A stretch of DNA of 59,837 nt from Deltaproteobacteria bacterium (GTDB lineage: Bacteria > Myxococcota_A > UBA796 > UBA2385), in assembly GCA_016792625.1 (NCBI GenBank), contig JAEUKK010000073.1:1-59837 (forward strand), written 5' to 3'. The notes under the pieces are model-generated. The model made no database searches. It was given only the letters and a program-made list of their open reading frames with translations, and was not told the DNA's origin. Positions 34,069 through 44,592 of this stretch are shown here, in pieces (position 1 is the first letter of the stretch; every line of letters starts with the position of its first letter). The translations under genes were made by a program, and so were the position numbers.

Positions 34069-35796
34069 ATGCCCCTCGCCATCACCCCCATCCTCGCCCT
34101 CTGCGGCCTCCTCTCGGGCGCCGCCCACGCGGCCGAGGACGACTACGAATTCGAGCTCGAGGGCTACTTCCGTACCCGTGGCTACCGCTTCCGCTCGCTG
34201 ACCCCCGAGCAGGATGGCGTGGGCAATTTCATGGCGATGCGCCTGCGGGTCCAGCCCCAGATCAACTTCCAAGACCGCGCCAAGTTCTTCATGATGATGG
34301 ACTTGATGGACGACGTGGTGATGGGCGACAACCAGAGCCTGCTGCCGGCCAGCGTCTTCGCGCAGGACCCGAGCTACACCCGCATGGAAGGCCAGAACCA
34401 GGACTTCTTCCAGCGCTCGACCGAGGCGCCGATGGTCAAGCGCGCCTGGATGGAGTTCAAGCTCCCCGTCGGCACCATGCGCGTCGGCCGCCAAGAGTCC
34501 CAGTGGGGCATGGGCATCCTCAGCAACGCCGGCAATGGCTTTGACGACAGCTTCGGCGAGAACCACTACGGGTCGACCTTTGACCGCGTGATCTTCGCGA
34601 CCTCACCGACGGCGATCGCCCACAAGATCATGAAAAAGAAGGGCAAGCCCGCGCCTTTCTTCGTCGGCGTCGGCGTCGACCGCCTCGTCGAGGACCCGCT
34701 CGAGACCTACTACGGCTACCAGTGCGCCACGAAGGACGAGGCGGGCAACGCCATTCAGCGCAACCTCGCCGATGGCACCCGCAACCCTGGCTATGACCCG
34801 CGCTGCGACACCATCGACGGCATCACCCAAGAGACCGGGAAAGACGGCTACCACGACATCGAGCACGACTACACCGAGCCGCGCGACCCGAGCAACCGCA
34901 CCGATGACTGGTGGGTCGACCGCAACGACGACGCCTGGGAGATGGTCTACCTCGCCATTTACCGCGGCGAGGACGTCAAGATGTTCGGCAGCACGGGCGA
35001 CTTCACGCTGGGCGCCTACGTGATCGACCGCCAGCACGTCGAGTCCGACAGCCGGGTGCAGATCTACGACGCCTACCTCAAGTTCTTGTGGAAGGGCATC
35101 TACCTTGAGGGCGAGGCGGTCAACATCCGCGGCAAGTCGAGCGGCCTCGCGCTGCCCGGCACCTACGACCCGGCCTCGGAGCTGCCCAACCCCCTGTACA
35201 AGGACATCAACATCTGGGGCTGGGCGGGTCGCACGGGCTACATCAAGCCCGAGTGGCAGGGCATCTTCGAGGCGGGCTTCGCTGGCGGCGACGACAACGT
35301 GGCCGACAGCAAGTTCACCGGCCGCAACCTGCACCCCGACTACAACGTCGGCTTGCTGCTCTACGAAGAGGTGCTGGCGCGGGTGACCGCCCGCTCCTGG
35401 TCGAGCGGCGCGCTGCCGCTGTGGAGCAACGGCGGCGTCTGGAACTCCCTCTACGTCTTCCCCAACGCCTCGATCCGCCCGCTGGACGGCCTCGAGATCA
35501 CCGGCGCCTACCTGCTCGCTTGGCCGCACAAGCCCGACGGCACCCGCATCCGCTGCACCAAGGATGACGAGAAGGCCATGGGCATCGAGTGCGCCGATCC
35601 CTACGACGGCGACCTGGCCCAAGAGATCGGCTGGGAGACCGATCTCGCGATCAAGTACAAGTTCCACAAGCACGTGCTGGTGAGCAGCGAGACCGGCTAC
35701 GCCCAGGTCAGCAACCGCGTGCCGCTCGAGAACCTCGGGCTGAACCCCGACGGCAAGTTCTTCACCAGCCAGGTCCGCGTCGCCTACGAGTTCTGA
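34069..35796 (+). CDS. Outer-membrane beta-barrel (porin-like) protein
   Basis: A 575-residue protein with a cleavable signal (ILALCGLLSGAAHA, cleavage before AEDDYEF). Amphipathic strands run to a C-terminal Phe (RVAYEF), the outer-membrane barrel signature. Features include YFRTRGYRF, MRVGRQESQWGMG near residue 140 and many Asp/Asn/Tyr-rich turns. A Cys pair occurs in YQCATKDEAG...RCDT. No specific porin family is recognised; the length and the RxGRQ motif recall putative alginate- or phosphate-type porins. Clean codon use suggests strong expression. It may diffuse solutes or bind ligands. A 14-base tandem repeat array lies just upstream. Confidence 0.85.
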   Translation: MPLAITPILALCGLLSGAAHAAEDDYEFELEGYFRTRGYRFRSLTPEQDGVGNFMAMRLRVQPQINFQDRAKFFMMMDLMDDVVMGDNQSLLPASVFAQDPSYTRMEGQNQDFFQRSTEAPMVKRAWMEFKLPVGTMRVGRQESQWGMGILSNAGNGFDDSFGENHYGSTFDRVIFATSPTAIAHKIMKKKGKPAPFFVGVGVDRLVEDPLETYYGYQCATKDEAGNAIQRNLADGTRNPGYDPRCDTIDGITQETGKDGYHDIEHDYTEPRDPSNRTDDWWVDRNDDAWEMVYLAIYRGEDVKMFGSTGDFTLGAYVIDRQHVESDSRVQIYDAYLKFLWKGIYLEGEAVNIRGKSSGLALPGTYDPASELPNPLYKDINIWGWAGRTGYIKPEWQGIFEAGFAGGDDNVADSKFTGRNLHPDYNVGLLLYEEVLARVTARSWSSGALPLWSNGGVWNSLYVFPNASIRPLDGLEITGAYLLAWPHKPDGTRIRCTKDDEKAMGIECADPYDGDLAQEIGWETDLAIKYKFHKHVLVSSETGYAQVSNRVPLENLGLNPDGKFFTSQVRVAYEF

Positions 35797-35907
35797 GGCG
35801 CGCGCCGGTGGCGCCGCGGGGCCAGAGCAGGCTCCGCGGCGCGGCGCCGGAATATGCGCGGCCAGCCTGGAGGGCGGGCGGCGCCCGCGCGCGGGCGGGG
35901 AGGACCG

Positions 35908-36639
35908 ATGGCGGAGCGACGCGCGGCGCGGCTCTTGGGGTGGGCGCTCGGCTTGGCGGTGGCCGGGGCGGCCTGGGCAGGCCCCCGCGAAGATCTGCTG
36001 CAGGCCACCGATCCCACCTTGCCCGAGGCCAGCCGCCTCGCGGCTTTTGACCGCTTGGTCAACGCCGGGGCCACCGACATGAGCCTGATCGAGGGCTTGG
36101 TGAAGGACCCGAAGGCCGACGCCCGCGAGCGCTGGGTGGCCGTGCGGGCGCTCGGCCGCCTGCAGGGCGACCGCGCAGAGCAGCTGCTGCTCGGCCTCCT
36201 CGACGACGCTGAGCCAGCCATGCGCGCCGCGGCGGTGCAGGCCCTCGGCGACCTCGGCCAGCGGCGGCACGCCGGCCGGGCCAGCGCCCTGCTCACCGAT
36301 CCGGCGATCCTGGTGCGGGCGAGCGCGGCCGAGGCCCTGTGCAAGATCGGCGACGAGTCCGCGGTGGATGCCCTCTCTGTCGCTCTTTTCGCGAAAGATT
36401 CCTGGTACCGCGGCAGCAGCCTGTGGGTGCGCCGCCACTACGTCGACGCCATCGGCTGCATCGGCCGCCGCTCGGCCGTGCCCGCCTTGCTGCGGGCGCT
36501 CGATGATGGCGACCCGGCGGTGAGCGCGGCGAGCATGAAGGCCTTGGCCAAGGTGGCCGGCTTTGACTACGCCGAGGGCCGCAGCCCCCAAGAGGCGCGG
36601 GACGCCTGGCGCCGCTGGGCCCAGAGCCAGCTGCGCTGA
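35908..36639 (+). CDS. Exported HEAT-repeat protein
   Basis: A 243-residue protein with a signal-like N-terminus (MAERRAARLLGWALGLAVAGAAWA) and a solenoid of HEAT-like repeats. Repeating helical pairs appear as RWVAVRALGRLQGDRAEQLL, AMRAAAVQALGDLGQ, ILVRASAAEALCKIGDESA and HYVDAIGCIGRRSAVPALL. Such arrays are protein-binding scaffolds. ATG 35908 follows GGGAGGA and gives the plausible signal, whereas an in-frame upstream start adds a meaningless Arg/Gly leader. The porin-like gene ends 111 bases upstream; convergent transcription follows on the minus strand. Confidence 0.85.
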   Translation: MAERRAARLLGWALGLAVAGAAWAGPREDLLQATDPTLPEASRLAAFDRLVNAGATDMSLIEGLVKDPKADARERWVAVRALGRLQGDRAEQLLLGLLDDAEPAMRAAAVQALGDLGQRRHAGRASALLTDPAILVRASAAEALCKIGDESAVDALSVALFAKDSWYRGSSLWVRRHYVDAIGCIGRRSAVPALLRALDDGDPAVSAASMKALAKVAGFDYAEGRSPQEARDAWRRWAQSQLR

Positions 36640-36750
36640 GGGCGCGGCGGTCGGCGGCGAGGCGAGGCCAGGTGAGCGCACCAAAATCGGCGACAGCACG
36701 TCAGGTTGAGGCCCGCAGCCTGCCTTCGGTCGAGACCGCGGGGCGCTGGA

Positions 36751-38169
36751 TCACCACCTCCCCCGCGCCGTGTCGACCCCCGGGTCGAGGAGCACGAGGC
36801 CGTCCACCGCGCCGCCCACCCGCGCCGCTGCCGGCAGGCCGTCGCGCCAGGCCGTCGCGCCCGCGCGGTCGAGCCGCCAGAGCGCGGCGGTGGGGGTGGA
36901 GCGCAGCACCACGGCGCCGACCGGCGGCGTGGGCGGCTGCGCGCGGTCAAAGCTGAGGATGAGCACCAGCGGGGCATCCTGAGCCGGAGGGGGCAGCGGC
37001 GCGCCCCGCAGCAGCAGGTCGAGCACGAGGCCGCCCGGCTCGGCCGCCGGCGCCCCGGCCAGCACCACCCCGTCGACCAGCGGGCTGCCTACGTCGGGAT
37101 GGGCGTGCAGATCGTCGATCAGCGCGCTGCCCAGCGCGTGGGTCAGGCCGAGCGTGCTCGGGCGGGCCCAGGCCCCGGGCTTGGCCAGCGGGTCGGGCGC
37201 GGGGCGGAGGAGGAGCAGGCCCAGCGCGAGCCCCAGGCGGGGCGCGCCGGCCCAGCCCGCGGCCAGCGGCAGGCCGACGAGGCGGAGGTGGTGGTCGCGC
37301 AGCCCGCCCACGCCCGCCCCGAGCAGGGCGACGCCGCCCAGGCTGAGCAGGGCCGCGCCGGCCGTTCCCCGGGATCGGCGCGCCGAGAGGCCGACCAGCG
37401 CGCCGATCCCGAGCAGGGCGGTCGCCGGGCCGCCATGCGCCAGCGCCGCCCCGAGCGCCCCGCCGACGACCGCGGCTGGCCCGGGGCCCGCGCTGGGCGG
37501 CCCCGCCGCGGGCAGGCCCAAGCCCGCCGCCTCGGCGAGGCGCAGCAGCTGCGGGAGCAGCGAGAATAGCGCCACCGACGTGATCCCGAGCGCACGGAGG
37601 CCGCCGCCCCGCCAGAGCAGGGGGGCCGCGCCCAGGGCCAGCGGGTGGTTGTGCACCGCCGCGGTGAAGGCCGCCGCGGCGAAGAGCGCGGCGCCGGGCC
37701 CGCGTTGGCCGGCGAGCAGGGCGGCGAGGCCGAGCCAGGCCGCCCCGAGGTAGCCCTCGGCCCCCGACAGCGCGGTGTCGATCAGGCCCGGATCGACGGC
37801 CAGCAGGGCGCCCGCGCACAGCCCGGCCCGCCGGGCGCCCCGGCGCTCGCCCGCGGCCTGGGCGGCGAGCAGGGCGCCGATTGGGGCGACGAGGGCGTGC
37901 AGCACGAGCAGGGTGGCCTCGGCCTCCCACAATGAGCGGGCGAAGGGCAGGATCAGCGCGTGGGGCAGGGCGAGCAGGCGGCCGTAGGGCGGGGCGTGTG
38001 GGGTGGTCGCCCACCAGCCGCGCCAGGCCACCCACCAGGGCCCGAGGCTGTCGCCGAGGGTCATCACCAGCGGCAGGGCGCGCAGGCGCAGCGCGGCGGC
38101 GAGGCCCCACAGCGCGGCGAGGCCGAGCAGCTCGGTGATCCGCAGGCGTGGCGCGGGCCGCGGCAGCAT
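36751..38169 (-). CDS. Polytopic membrane protein, translationally coupled to upstream paralogue-like gene
   Basis: A 472-residue integral membrane protein with about nine hydrophobic helices and a soluble C-terminal part (about 360-472). Its ATG overlaps the stop of the upstream membrane protein as TGATG, so they are almost certainly co-translated. The segment DTALSGAEGYLGAAW lies where the other two membrane proteins have (W/Y)G(N/S)HAE, suggesting distant paralogy. An early loop GDSLGPWWVAW with HAPPYGR may be the luminal catalytic loop of a GT-C-like enzyme, which is unproven. No family is confidently assigned. Convergent with the HEAT gene. Confidence 0.65.
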   Translation of the reverse strand: MLPRPAPRLRITELLGLAALWGLAAALRLRALPLVMTLGDSLGPWWVAWRGWWATTPHAPPYGRLLALPHALILPFARSLWEAEATLLVLHALVAPIGALLAAQAAGERRGARRAGLCAGALLAVDPGLIDTALSGAEGYLGAAWLGLAALLAGQRGPGAALFAAAAFTAAVHNHPLALGAAPLLWRGGGLRALGITSVALFSLLPQLLRLAEAAGLGLPAAGPPSAGPGPAAVVGGALGAALAHGGPATALLGIGALVGLSARRSRGTAGAALLSLGGVALLGAGVGGLRDHHLRLVGLPLAAGWAGAPRLGLALGLLLLRPAPDPLAKPGAWARPSTLGLTHALGSALIDDLHAHPDVGSPLVDGVVLAGAPAAEPGGLVLDLLLRGAPLPPPAQDAPLVLILSFDRAQPPTPPVGAVVLRSTPTAALWRLDRAGATAWRDGLPAAARVGGAVDGLVLLDPGVDTARGRW

Positions 38170-40013
38170 CAGGGCGCCCCCCAGCGCCAGGGCGCGCAGC
38201 CGACGGCGAGCCCGCTGCGCAGGGCCTCGGTGGCCGGATCGCCGGCGGGCAGCGGGGGCAGGCCCGCCGCCGCCCCACAGCCCAGCGCCGCCCCGAGGCC
38301 CGCCCCGAGGCCGGCGGCCCCGGCGGGTGAGAGGCCCTGCAGCTGGGCGGCGAGCGCGGCAGGGTCGGGGCGGGCGGCGCCCTCGGCGGTCAGGGCGGCG
38401 GCGGCGGCGCGGCCGGCATCTTCCGCGGGGTGCGGGGCCCGGAGCGCGGCGGCCCAGGCGGGCGGGGGTGCGCCAGCGGGGCGCTGCGCCGCCGCGGGGC
38501 GCGCGAGGTGGGCGCGGGCGGGTTCGCGCTGCGCCTCGGGCAGCTCGTCGATCACAACGTCCAGCGCGTCGAAGGCGGTAGAGGCGCCCGGCCGGTCGAG
38601 GGGACCGAGGCCGATCCTGCGGCTGAGCTCAAGGGCGTGCACCACCCGGCAGGCGGGCAGCGGGTCGCGGTGGGCGGCGAGCGCCGCGGCGCCCGCTTCG
38701 AGATCGACCTGCCGGCCTTGATCCACGGCCCGGCGCACCGGGGGTTGGCCCGCGGGCAGGCTCGGATCGGGCCCGACCAGGTCGACCAGCGGCCGCTGCA
38801 GGCCGGGGGCGATGCCGCCCGACCAAGCCCCTGCTCGCCGCAGCAGCCCGTGCGCGCCGATCAGCGCGACCACCGCCGCCGCCGCCCACGCCCGGGGCCC
38901 TTGCAGGCGGCCCGCCGCCGCCGCCCCGGCCCAGGCCACCAAGGGCAGCAGGGCCGCGCGGTACCTCCACGAGAAGGGCGCGTAGCCCGCCAGTTCGGGC
39001 TCAGGCGCCCAGAGGTCGTGGCGCAGCGCATAGGCGCAGACCAGGGCGAGCAGGCCGAGCGCGGGGGCCGCCGCCCGCGCCCGCGCCCAGCGCGCAGGCC
39101 CGACCCCGCGCAGCAGGGCCGCCGCGCCGCCGAGGCCGAGCGCGCCGGCGGCCGCCGCCGCGGCCACGGCCAGCCCGTCGGCCCGGGGCCCGATCGAGGG
39201 CCAGAGCACGCCCGGGCGCAGCGCTTCGGCGACCAGCCAGCGCCAGAGCGCGGCGGGCGGGGCGAGCTGCAGCTGGGCCCAGCGGTCCCGCGCGACCTCC
39301 CACGCGCGGGGATCGGGCGGCTGGCTCCAGGCCCAGGGCAGCAGACCGAGCGGCAGGGCGGCCAGCAGCCCGATGAGCGCCCGCGGGCCGGCCGCGGCGG
39401 CCAGGGCGAGGGCGACCGGGGCCGCCCAGGCGGTGCTGGCCGTGTAGAAGGCCCCGAGCGAGATCAGCGCGCCAGAGGCCGCTCCGCGCATGAGGCCGGG
39501 GGCGGTCGCTGGGCCGATCAGCACGAGCAGGCCGGCCAGCGGCAGGGCGAGGCCCTCGGCGTGGTTGCCCCAGCCGGTCATCGCCAGCTCGACCGCCACC
39601 GCGGGGGCGCCGAGCAGCAGGCCGAGGCAGAGCAGGGCCGCCCGCCGGCCGCACAGCGCCGCCGCCAAGGCCGCGCTGAGGCCACCGCCGAGCGCGGTCC
39701 AGGCCAGGGGCACGAGCTTGAACACGCCCTCGGTGGGGCCGATCAGGCGCAGCAGGGGCGCGGCGAGCAGGGCGTCGACCGAGCAGCCGCCGCAGAAGGG
39801 GCGGTACTGCAGGGCCCAGAGCGCGTCGAGGTGCCCGCAGGCCACGAGCAGCCCGGCGCGGGCGTTTTGGCCCTCTTCAAAACCGATGCGGGTGCTCGGG
39901 CCCCAGGCCAGCTCGGCGAGGCCGAGCAGGAGCAGCGCCAGCGACACCGCTCCGGTCAGCCCGAGCAGGGTGCGGGCGGGCAGACCAGCTTGCGCGGCGG
40001 GCGCGGCGCTCAT
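38169..40013 (-). CDS. Polytopic membrane protein, possible GT-C-like glycosyltransferase
   Basis: A 614-residue membrane protein with about eleven hydrophobic helices and a soluble, Ala-rich C-terminus (about 440-614). Loop 1 has GHLDALWALQYRPFCGG, and a later loop TGWGNHAEG matches YGSHAE in the membrane protein at 7389-9035. The fold resembles PMT/ArnT-type glycosyltransferases acting on polyprenyl-phosphate sugars, but no catalytic motif is decisive. The start at 40013 gives a clean cytoplasmic N-terminus; an upstream in-frame start would add an Arg/Pro-rich tail. It forms an operon with the next gene (1-base overlap). Confidence 0.68.
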   Translation of the reverse strand: MSAAPAAQAGLPARTLLGLTGAVSLALLLLGLAELAWGPSTRIGFEEGQNARAGLLVACGHLDALWALQYRPFCGGCSVDALLAAPLLRLIGPTEGVFKLVPLAWTALGGGLSAALAAALCGRRAALLCLGLLLGAPAVAVELAMTGWGNHAEGLALPLAGLLVLIGPATAPGLMRGAASGALISLGAFYTASTAWAAPVALALAAAAGPRALIGLLAALPLGLLPWAWSQPPDPRAWEVARDRWAQLQLAPPAALWRWLVAEALRPGVLWPSIGPRADGLAVAAAAAAGALGLGGAAALLRGVGPARWARARAAAPALGLLALVCAYALRHDLWAPEPELAGYAPFSWRYRAALLPLVAWAGAAAAGRLQGPRAWAAAAVVALIGAHGLLRRAGAWSGGIAPGLQRPLVDLVGPDPSLPAGQPPVRRAVDQGRQVDLEAGAAALAAHRDPLPACRVVHALELSRRIGLGPLDRPGASTAFDALDVVIDELPEAQREPARAHLARPAAAQRPAGAPPPAWAAALRAPHPAEDAGRAAAAALTAEGAARPDPAALAAQLQGLSPAGAAGLGAGLGAALGCGAAAGLPPLPAGDPATEALRSGLAVGCAPWRWGAP

Positions 40014-40227
40014 CGGGGGGCCCCCGCGCCGGCGGGGCGGCAGGGGCGTGGGGTGCAGATCATGGGGCTCCAGGGGCCTGCAGCATAGCGGCCGGCGCAG
40101 GGCCGCCGGCGGTGGGGGAGGCGGACCGGCGCGTCGCGGCCAACCGACGCGGTCCTCCAAGCGGTGCCGGCGCGCCTCCCCCTGGCCGGGCGGGGCACCG
40201 CGCCCCGTCCGGCCCCGCGCAGGGGGC

Positions 40228-41304
<1,077 letters not shown>

Positions 41305-41432
41305 GGGAACTCCAGGGCGCGGTGCGCCGGGTGGGGTGGGTGCGCGGGCAATGGCCCGCCGGACCCCCGCGGGCGCGGGGGAGCTGGGTGGCCGCCGGGG
41401 CGGCAGGGGAGGGGAGGCGGCTGCGCCGCGGC

Positions 41433-41744
41433 TCAGCGGGGCGCGGGCCGGGGCGCGGGCAGGCGGCGGGGGCGGCGCAGGCGCGCTGTCTCGGATGTCT
41501 CGTCGAGGATGGCGTACACGACGTCGCCTTCGTCGATGCGGGGCCAGCGGGGGCGGCGCAGCCAGAGGGGCTCCTCTGCGGAGGCGGGCCGGCCCGACCG
41601 CCAGCGCAGCTCGGCCACCATCCAGCGGCCCTCGGCCTGATCGACGACCAGCACGACCGGATCGCCGCCTGGATCGACCGGCTGCAGCCGGGCCAGGGCC
41701 ACGAGGCCGGCGGCGCGCAGCAGGGCCCCCAGCGCGCGGCTCAT
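41433..41744 (-). CDS. Small protein coupled to comM, unknown function
   Basis: A 103-residue protein whose ATG overlaps the comM stop as ATGA, so it is translated from the same message. It has an Ala/Leu-rich helical start, a short beta segment ([20 protein letters not shown]), then [13 protein letters not shown] and a basic Arg/Pro tail that could bind DNA. No family is recognised. It ends 128 bases upstream of recA, in a region without a visible promoter, so recA may be read from this transcript. Position between two recombination genes suggests, but does not show, a DNA role. Confidence 0.65.
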   Translation of the reverse strand: MSRALGALLRAAGLVALARLQPVDPGGDPVVLVVDQAEGRWMVAELRWRSGRPASAEEPLWLRRPRWPRIDEGDVVYAILDETSETARLRRPRRLPAPRPAPR

Positions 41745-43267
41745 GGGTTCGCCCCGACGCCGGGCACCCGGTAGGCGCTGGCCTCGTGCACGTGCACCGG
41801 CTCGACCCGGGCGGCCCCGTCGAGATCAGCGATGGTGCGGGCCACCTTGAGGATGCGGGCCCAGGCCCGCCCCGAGAGGCCGTGGGCGTCGATGGTGCGC
41901 TCCAGCGCCCGCACCGCATCCGGGCTCGGATCGGCGGCCTCGCGGATCTGATCGCCCTGCAGCTCGGCGTTGTTGAGGGGGTGGGTGGCGCCGTAGCGGG
42001 CGCGCTGGCGGGCGCGGGCCGCGTCGACCCGGACCCGCACCGCCGCGCTCGACTCGCCGGGCTGGCCGCGCACGAGGTGGTTGGTCTCGACCGGCTGCAC
42101 CCAGACCTGCAGGTCGAGGCGGTCGAGCAGGGGGCCGCTCAGGCGTGCGCGGTAGCGCTCGAGCGCCGGGCTGGCGCAGGTGCAGGCCCGGGCCGGGTGG
42201 CCGGCGAAGCCGCAGGGGCAGGGGTTGGCCGCGGCGATGAGCGAGATCGACGCGGGCAGCGTGACCGAGCCCTGCAGGCGCGAGAGGCGGATCTGCCGGT
42301 CCTCGAGCGGGCCGCGCAGCAGCTCGAGCACGTGCCGCTGGAACTCGGGCAGCTCATCGAGGAAAAGCACGCCGTGGTGGGCGAGGCTGACCTCGCCCGG
42401 CAGCAGGTTCGCCCCGCCGATGAGGCCGGCCGCGCTCACGCTGTGGTGGGGCGCGCGGAAGGGCCGCTGGCTCACCAGGCCCGCGCCGGCCGGGATGAGG
42501 CCGGCCACCGAGTGCACCCGGGTGATGTCGAGGGCCTCGGCGAAGGTGAGGCTGGGCAGGATGGTGGGCAGGCGGGCGGCGAGCATGGTCTTGCCGCAGC
42601 CGGGGCTGCCGATCATCAACAAGTTGTGCCCGCCCGCCGCCGCCACCTCGAGGGCCCGGCGGGCGCGGTGCTGACCCCGGACCGCCGCGAGATCGACGCC
42701 AGCGGCGCCACTCTCGGCGACGACCATCGGCGGGATGGCCTCGCGCTGCAGCTCCCCTTTGCCGCAGAGCCAGGCCGAGACCTGCCCCAGATCGGCCGCC
42801 CCGAGCACCTCGACCCCGGGCACCACCGCGGCCTGCGGCAGCGCGTCGATCGGCAGCACCACCCGGCTGCAGCCCTGCTGGGCGGCCATCAGGGTGAGCG
42901 GCAGAGCCCCGCGCAGCCCGCGCAGGTGCCCTTCTAAGCTCAGTTCGCCGAAGAAGGCCGTGTCGGCGAGCTTCTCGGTTGGGACCTGGCCCGAGGCCGC
43001 CAGCACGCCCACCGCGATGGGCAGGTCAAAGGCGCTGCCGTCCTTGCGCAGGTCGGCCGGCGCGAGGTTGACCACCACCCGCATCTTCGGGAAGTCGAAG
43101 CGCGCCTCTTGGATGGCCGAGCGCACCCGGTCGGCGCTCTCGCGCACGGCCGCGCTGGCCAAGCCCACCACCACCACCGCGGGCAGGCGGCGGAGCAGGT
43201 CCACCTCCACCGCCACCGCCTCGCCGTCCACGCCCACCAGCGTGCCCGACCGCACCACGACCGCCAT
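41741..43267 (-). CDS. comM: YifB/ComM family Mg-chelatase-like AAA+ ATPase
   Basis: A 508-residue ComM. An N-terminal S5-like ChlI domain (residues 1-170) with [17 protein letters not shown] is followed by AAA+ with Walker [16 protein letters not shown] and Walker [11 protein letters not shown]. The cysteine cluster [17 protein letters not shown] is the zinc-like motif of the family, and a C-terminal helical domain has [19 protein letters not shown]. ComM is a branch-migration helicase that acts in natural transformation. ATG 43267 follows GGAGGTGGTC; an upstream start is less likely. The ATGA junction couples it to the next gene, with recA beyond. Confidence 0.96.
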   Translation of the reverse strand: MAVVVRSGTLVGVDGEAVAVEVDLLRRLPAVVVVGLASAAVRESADRVRSAIQEARFDFPKMRVVVNLAPADLRKDGSAFDLPIAVGVLAASGQVPTEKLADTAFFGELSLEGHLRGLRGALPLTLMAAQQGCSRVVLPIDALPQAAVVPGVEVLGAADLGQVSAWLCGKGELQREAIPPMVVAESGAAGVDLAAVRGQHRARRALEVAAAGGHNLLMIGSPGCGKTMLAARLPTILPSLTFAEALDITRVHSVAGLIPAGAGLVSQRPFRAPHHSVSAAGLIGGANLLPGEVSLAHHGVLFLDELPEFQRHVLELLRGPLEDRQIRLSRLQGSVTLPASISLIAAANPCPCGFAGHPARACTCASPALERYRARLSGPLLDRLDLQVWVQPVETNHLVRGQPGESSAAVRVRVDAARARQRARYGATHPLNNAELQGDQIREAADPSPDAVRALERTIDAHGLSGRAWARILKVARTIADLDGAARVEPVHVHEASAYRVPGVGANP

Positions 43268-43369
43268 GACCACCTCCGCGCGCCCTCGCGCCGCAGGGGC
43301 CCTGAGCAATTGGTGTGCCAGTTTTAGGTCGTTGATCTTCCGTGTTCAGTGTCGGAAGGTGGGCGGGGA

Positions 43370-43460
43370 TTCGTCAGGGGGGGGAAGGCGCTGGGCGGGC
43401 AGCACCTCCGTCAGAGTGACGACCTTGACCTTGTCTTCGAGGCTTCCCCCCCCTGACGAA
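43370..43460. repeat. Perfect 18-base inverted repeat around 55 bases, with 8-G run
   Basis: TTCGTCAGGGGGGGGAAG (43370-43387) and its exact complement (43443-43460) flank 55 bases. Flanking GTCGGA (43351-43356) and TCCGAC (43474-43479) extend the dyad. It lies in the 236-base gap between comM and a lipoprotein gene. It could act as a terminator-like hairpin or a recombination scar. Confidence 0.85.
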
Positions 43461-43503
43461 GGCGGACGGAGCCTCCGACATCCGTTCGTCTACGGATGCG
43501 GCC

Positions 43504-44592
43504 TCAACCGCCGGGGTGGTCGGTGGCGAAGGCGCGGAGGATGCGGGTCGTGAAGCCCGTTGGCCCCTCGATGAGCTCGCCAAAATAGAGGACGAGGCGC
43601 CCATCTGCCGCGCGCACGAAGCTCGGGTCGGCGTAGCAGGGGCCGCTCTGCTGGTCGGGCTTAAAACAAGGGCCGGCGGGCCAGAGCAGCGGCACCGGCG
43701 CCTCGGCCACCGCCTTGCCGTCGTCGCTGAGGCGCACCCGCGCGATGCCGTTGAGCTGCTGCTCTTCGTCGCGCAGCTTGACGAACATGTCGACCCCGCC
43801 GCCCGCGCGGTACACCGGGTTGGGGTCGACGATCTGGCCGGGCAGCTGCGCCTCGGGCTGGCTGACCGAGACCGCCAAGGTGTCGGCCTGGACGTCAATG
43901 GCGTGCACGCCCGCCGTATCTTGGCCGCAGGTGCCGTTGAAGAAGATCCGCGCGCCGTCGGCCATGGGGAGGATGCCGGGGACGCTGAGCACGTCGTCGG
44001 GGCCGCAGCCCTCCCACAGCACCGCCGGGGTGGCCGGCGCCGCCCCGCCGCCCGGGCGCGCCTCGAGCTGGGCGAGGCAGAGCCGGCGCCCGGTCGGCAC
44101 GTTCAGCGCGCCCTCGGTGGACTGCGTGCCCTCGAGCACCAGCCAGCGGCCGTGCGGCCCGGCCTCCCAGAGCCCGCCGTCCTCCAGCCGCAGCCCGCAG
44201 GCGCCCTCAAAGTCCTCCGCGGCGATCAGCCGCTCGGGGGCGGACCAGCGCAGCCCGTCTTCGCTCCACATCACGTCGCGGCCGGTGTTCAGGCCGAGCT
44301 GCTCGCCCAGCAACATGCCGTACGCGCCGTCCTCGCCGATAAAGACCGAGGGGACCGAGGCCGAGGGGAGCTCGAAGTCGGGGTCGATGGCCCAGCTCCA
44401 CCCGCTGTCGGCGGGCACGATGAGCGCCGGCGGGAGCCATTGCGGCGCCGAGAGCGGCCCAGCGCCCGCCGTACCCCCGCCGCCCGTGTCGGCGCTATCG
44501 CCATCATCGGCCCCCACGCTCCCCGTCGGGGGCGCGGGTTTCCCGCTGCAGCCCCAGACGAGCAGGCCCACCCAGACCCGGCGGGCGCTCAC
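43504..44592 (-). CDS. Lipoprotein, beta-propeller-like (GH43/arabinanase-type fold possible)
   Basis: A 362-residue predicted lipoprotein: signal MSARRVWVGLLVWGC, then an acidic Gly/Asp linker. The remainder alternates blades such as WSWAIDPDFELPS, DVMWSEDGLRWSAPERL and DPSFVRAADGRLVLYFGE, a pattern like the five-bladed propellers of GH43/GH32 families or sialidase-type repeats. Catalytic acids cannot be assigned with confidence. Six or more cysteines fit an exported protein. A GTG start overlaps the M16 protease stop as GTGA, so they are coupled. A strong inverted repeat follows downstream. Confidence 0.7.
   Translation of the reverse strand: MSARRVWVGLLVWGCSGKPAPPTGSVGADDGDSADTGGGGTAGAGPLSAPQWLPPALIVPADSGWSWAIDPDFELPSASVPSVFIGEDGAYGMLLGEQLGLNTGRDVMWSEDGLRWSAPERLIAAEDFEGACGLRLEDGGLWEAGPHGRWLVLEGTQSTEGALNVPTGRRLCLAQLEARPGGGAAPATPAVLWEGCGPDDVLSVPGILPMADGARIFFNGTCGQDTAGVHAIDVQADTLAVSVSQPEAQLPGQIVDPNPVYRAGGGVDMFVKLRDEEQQLNGIARVRLSDDGKAVAEAPVPLLWPAGPCFKPDQQSGPCYADPSFVRAADGRLVLYFGELIEGPTGFTTRILRAFATDHPGG

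Noticed and set aside
41305..41432. LexA/SOS box upstream of recA
   Set aside because: No CTGT-N8-ACAG-like or other clear dyad is present in this short G+C-rich gap.
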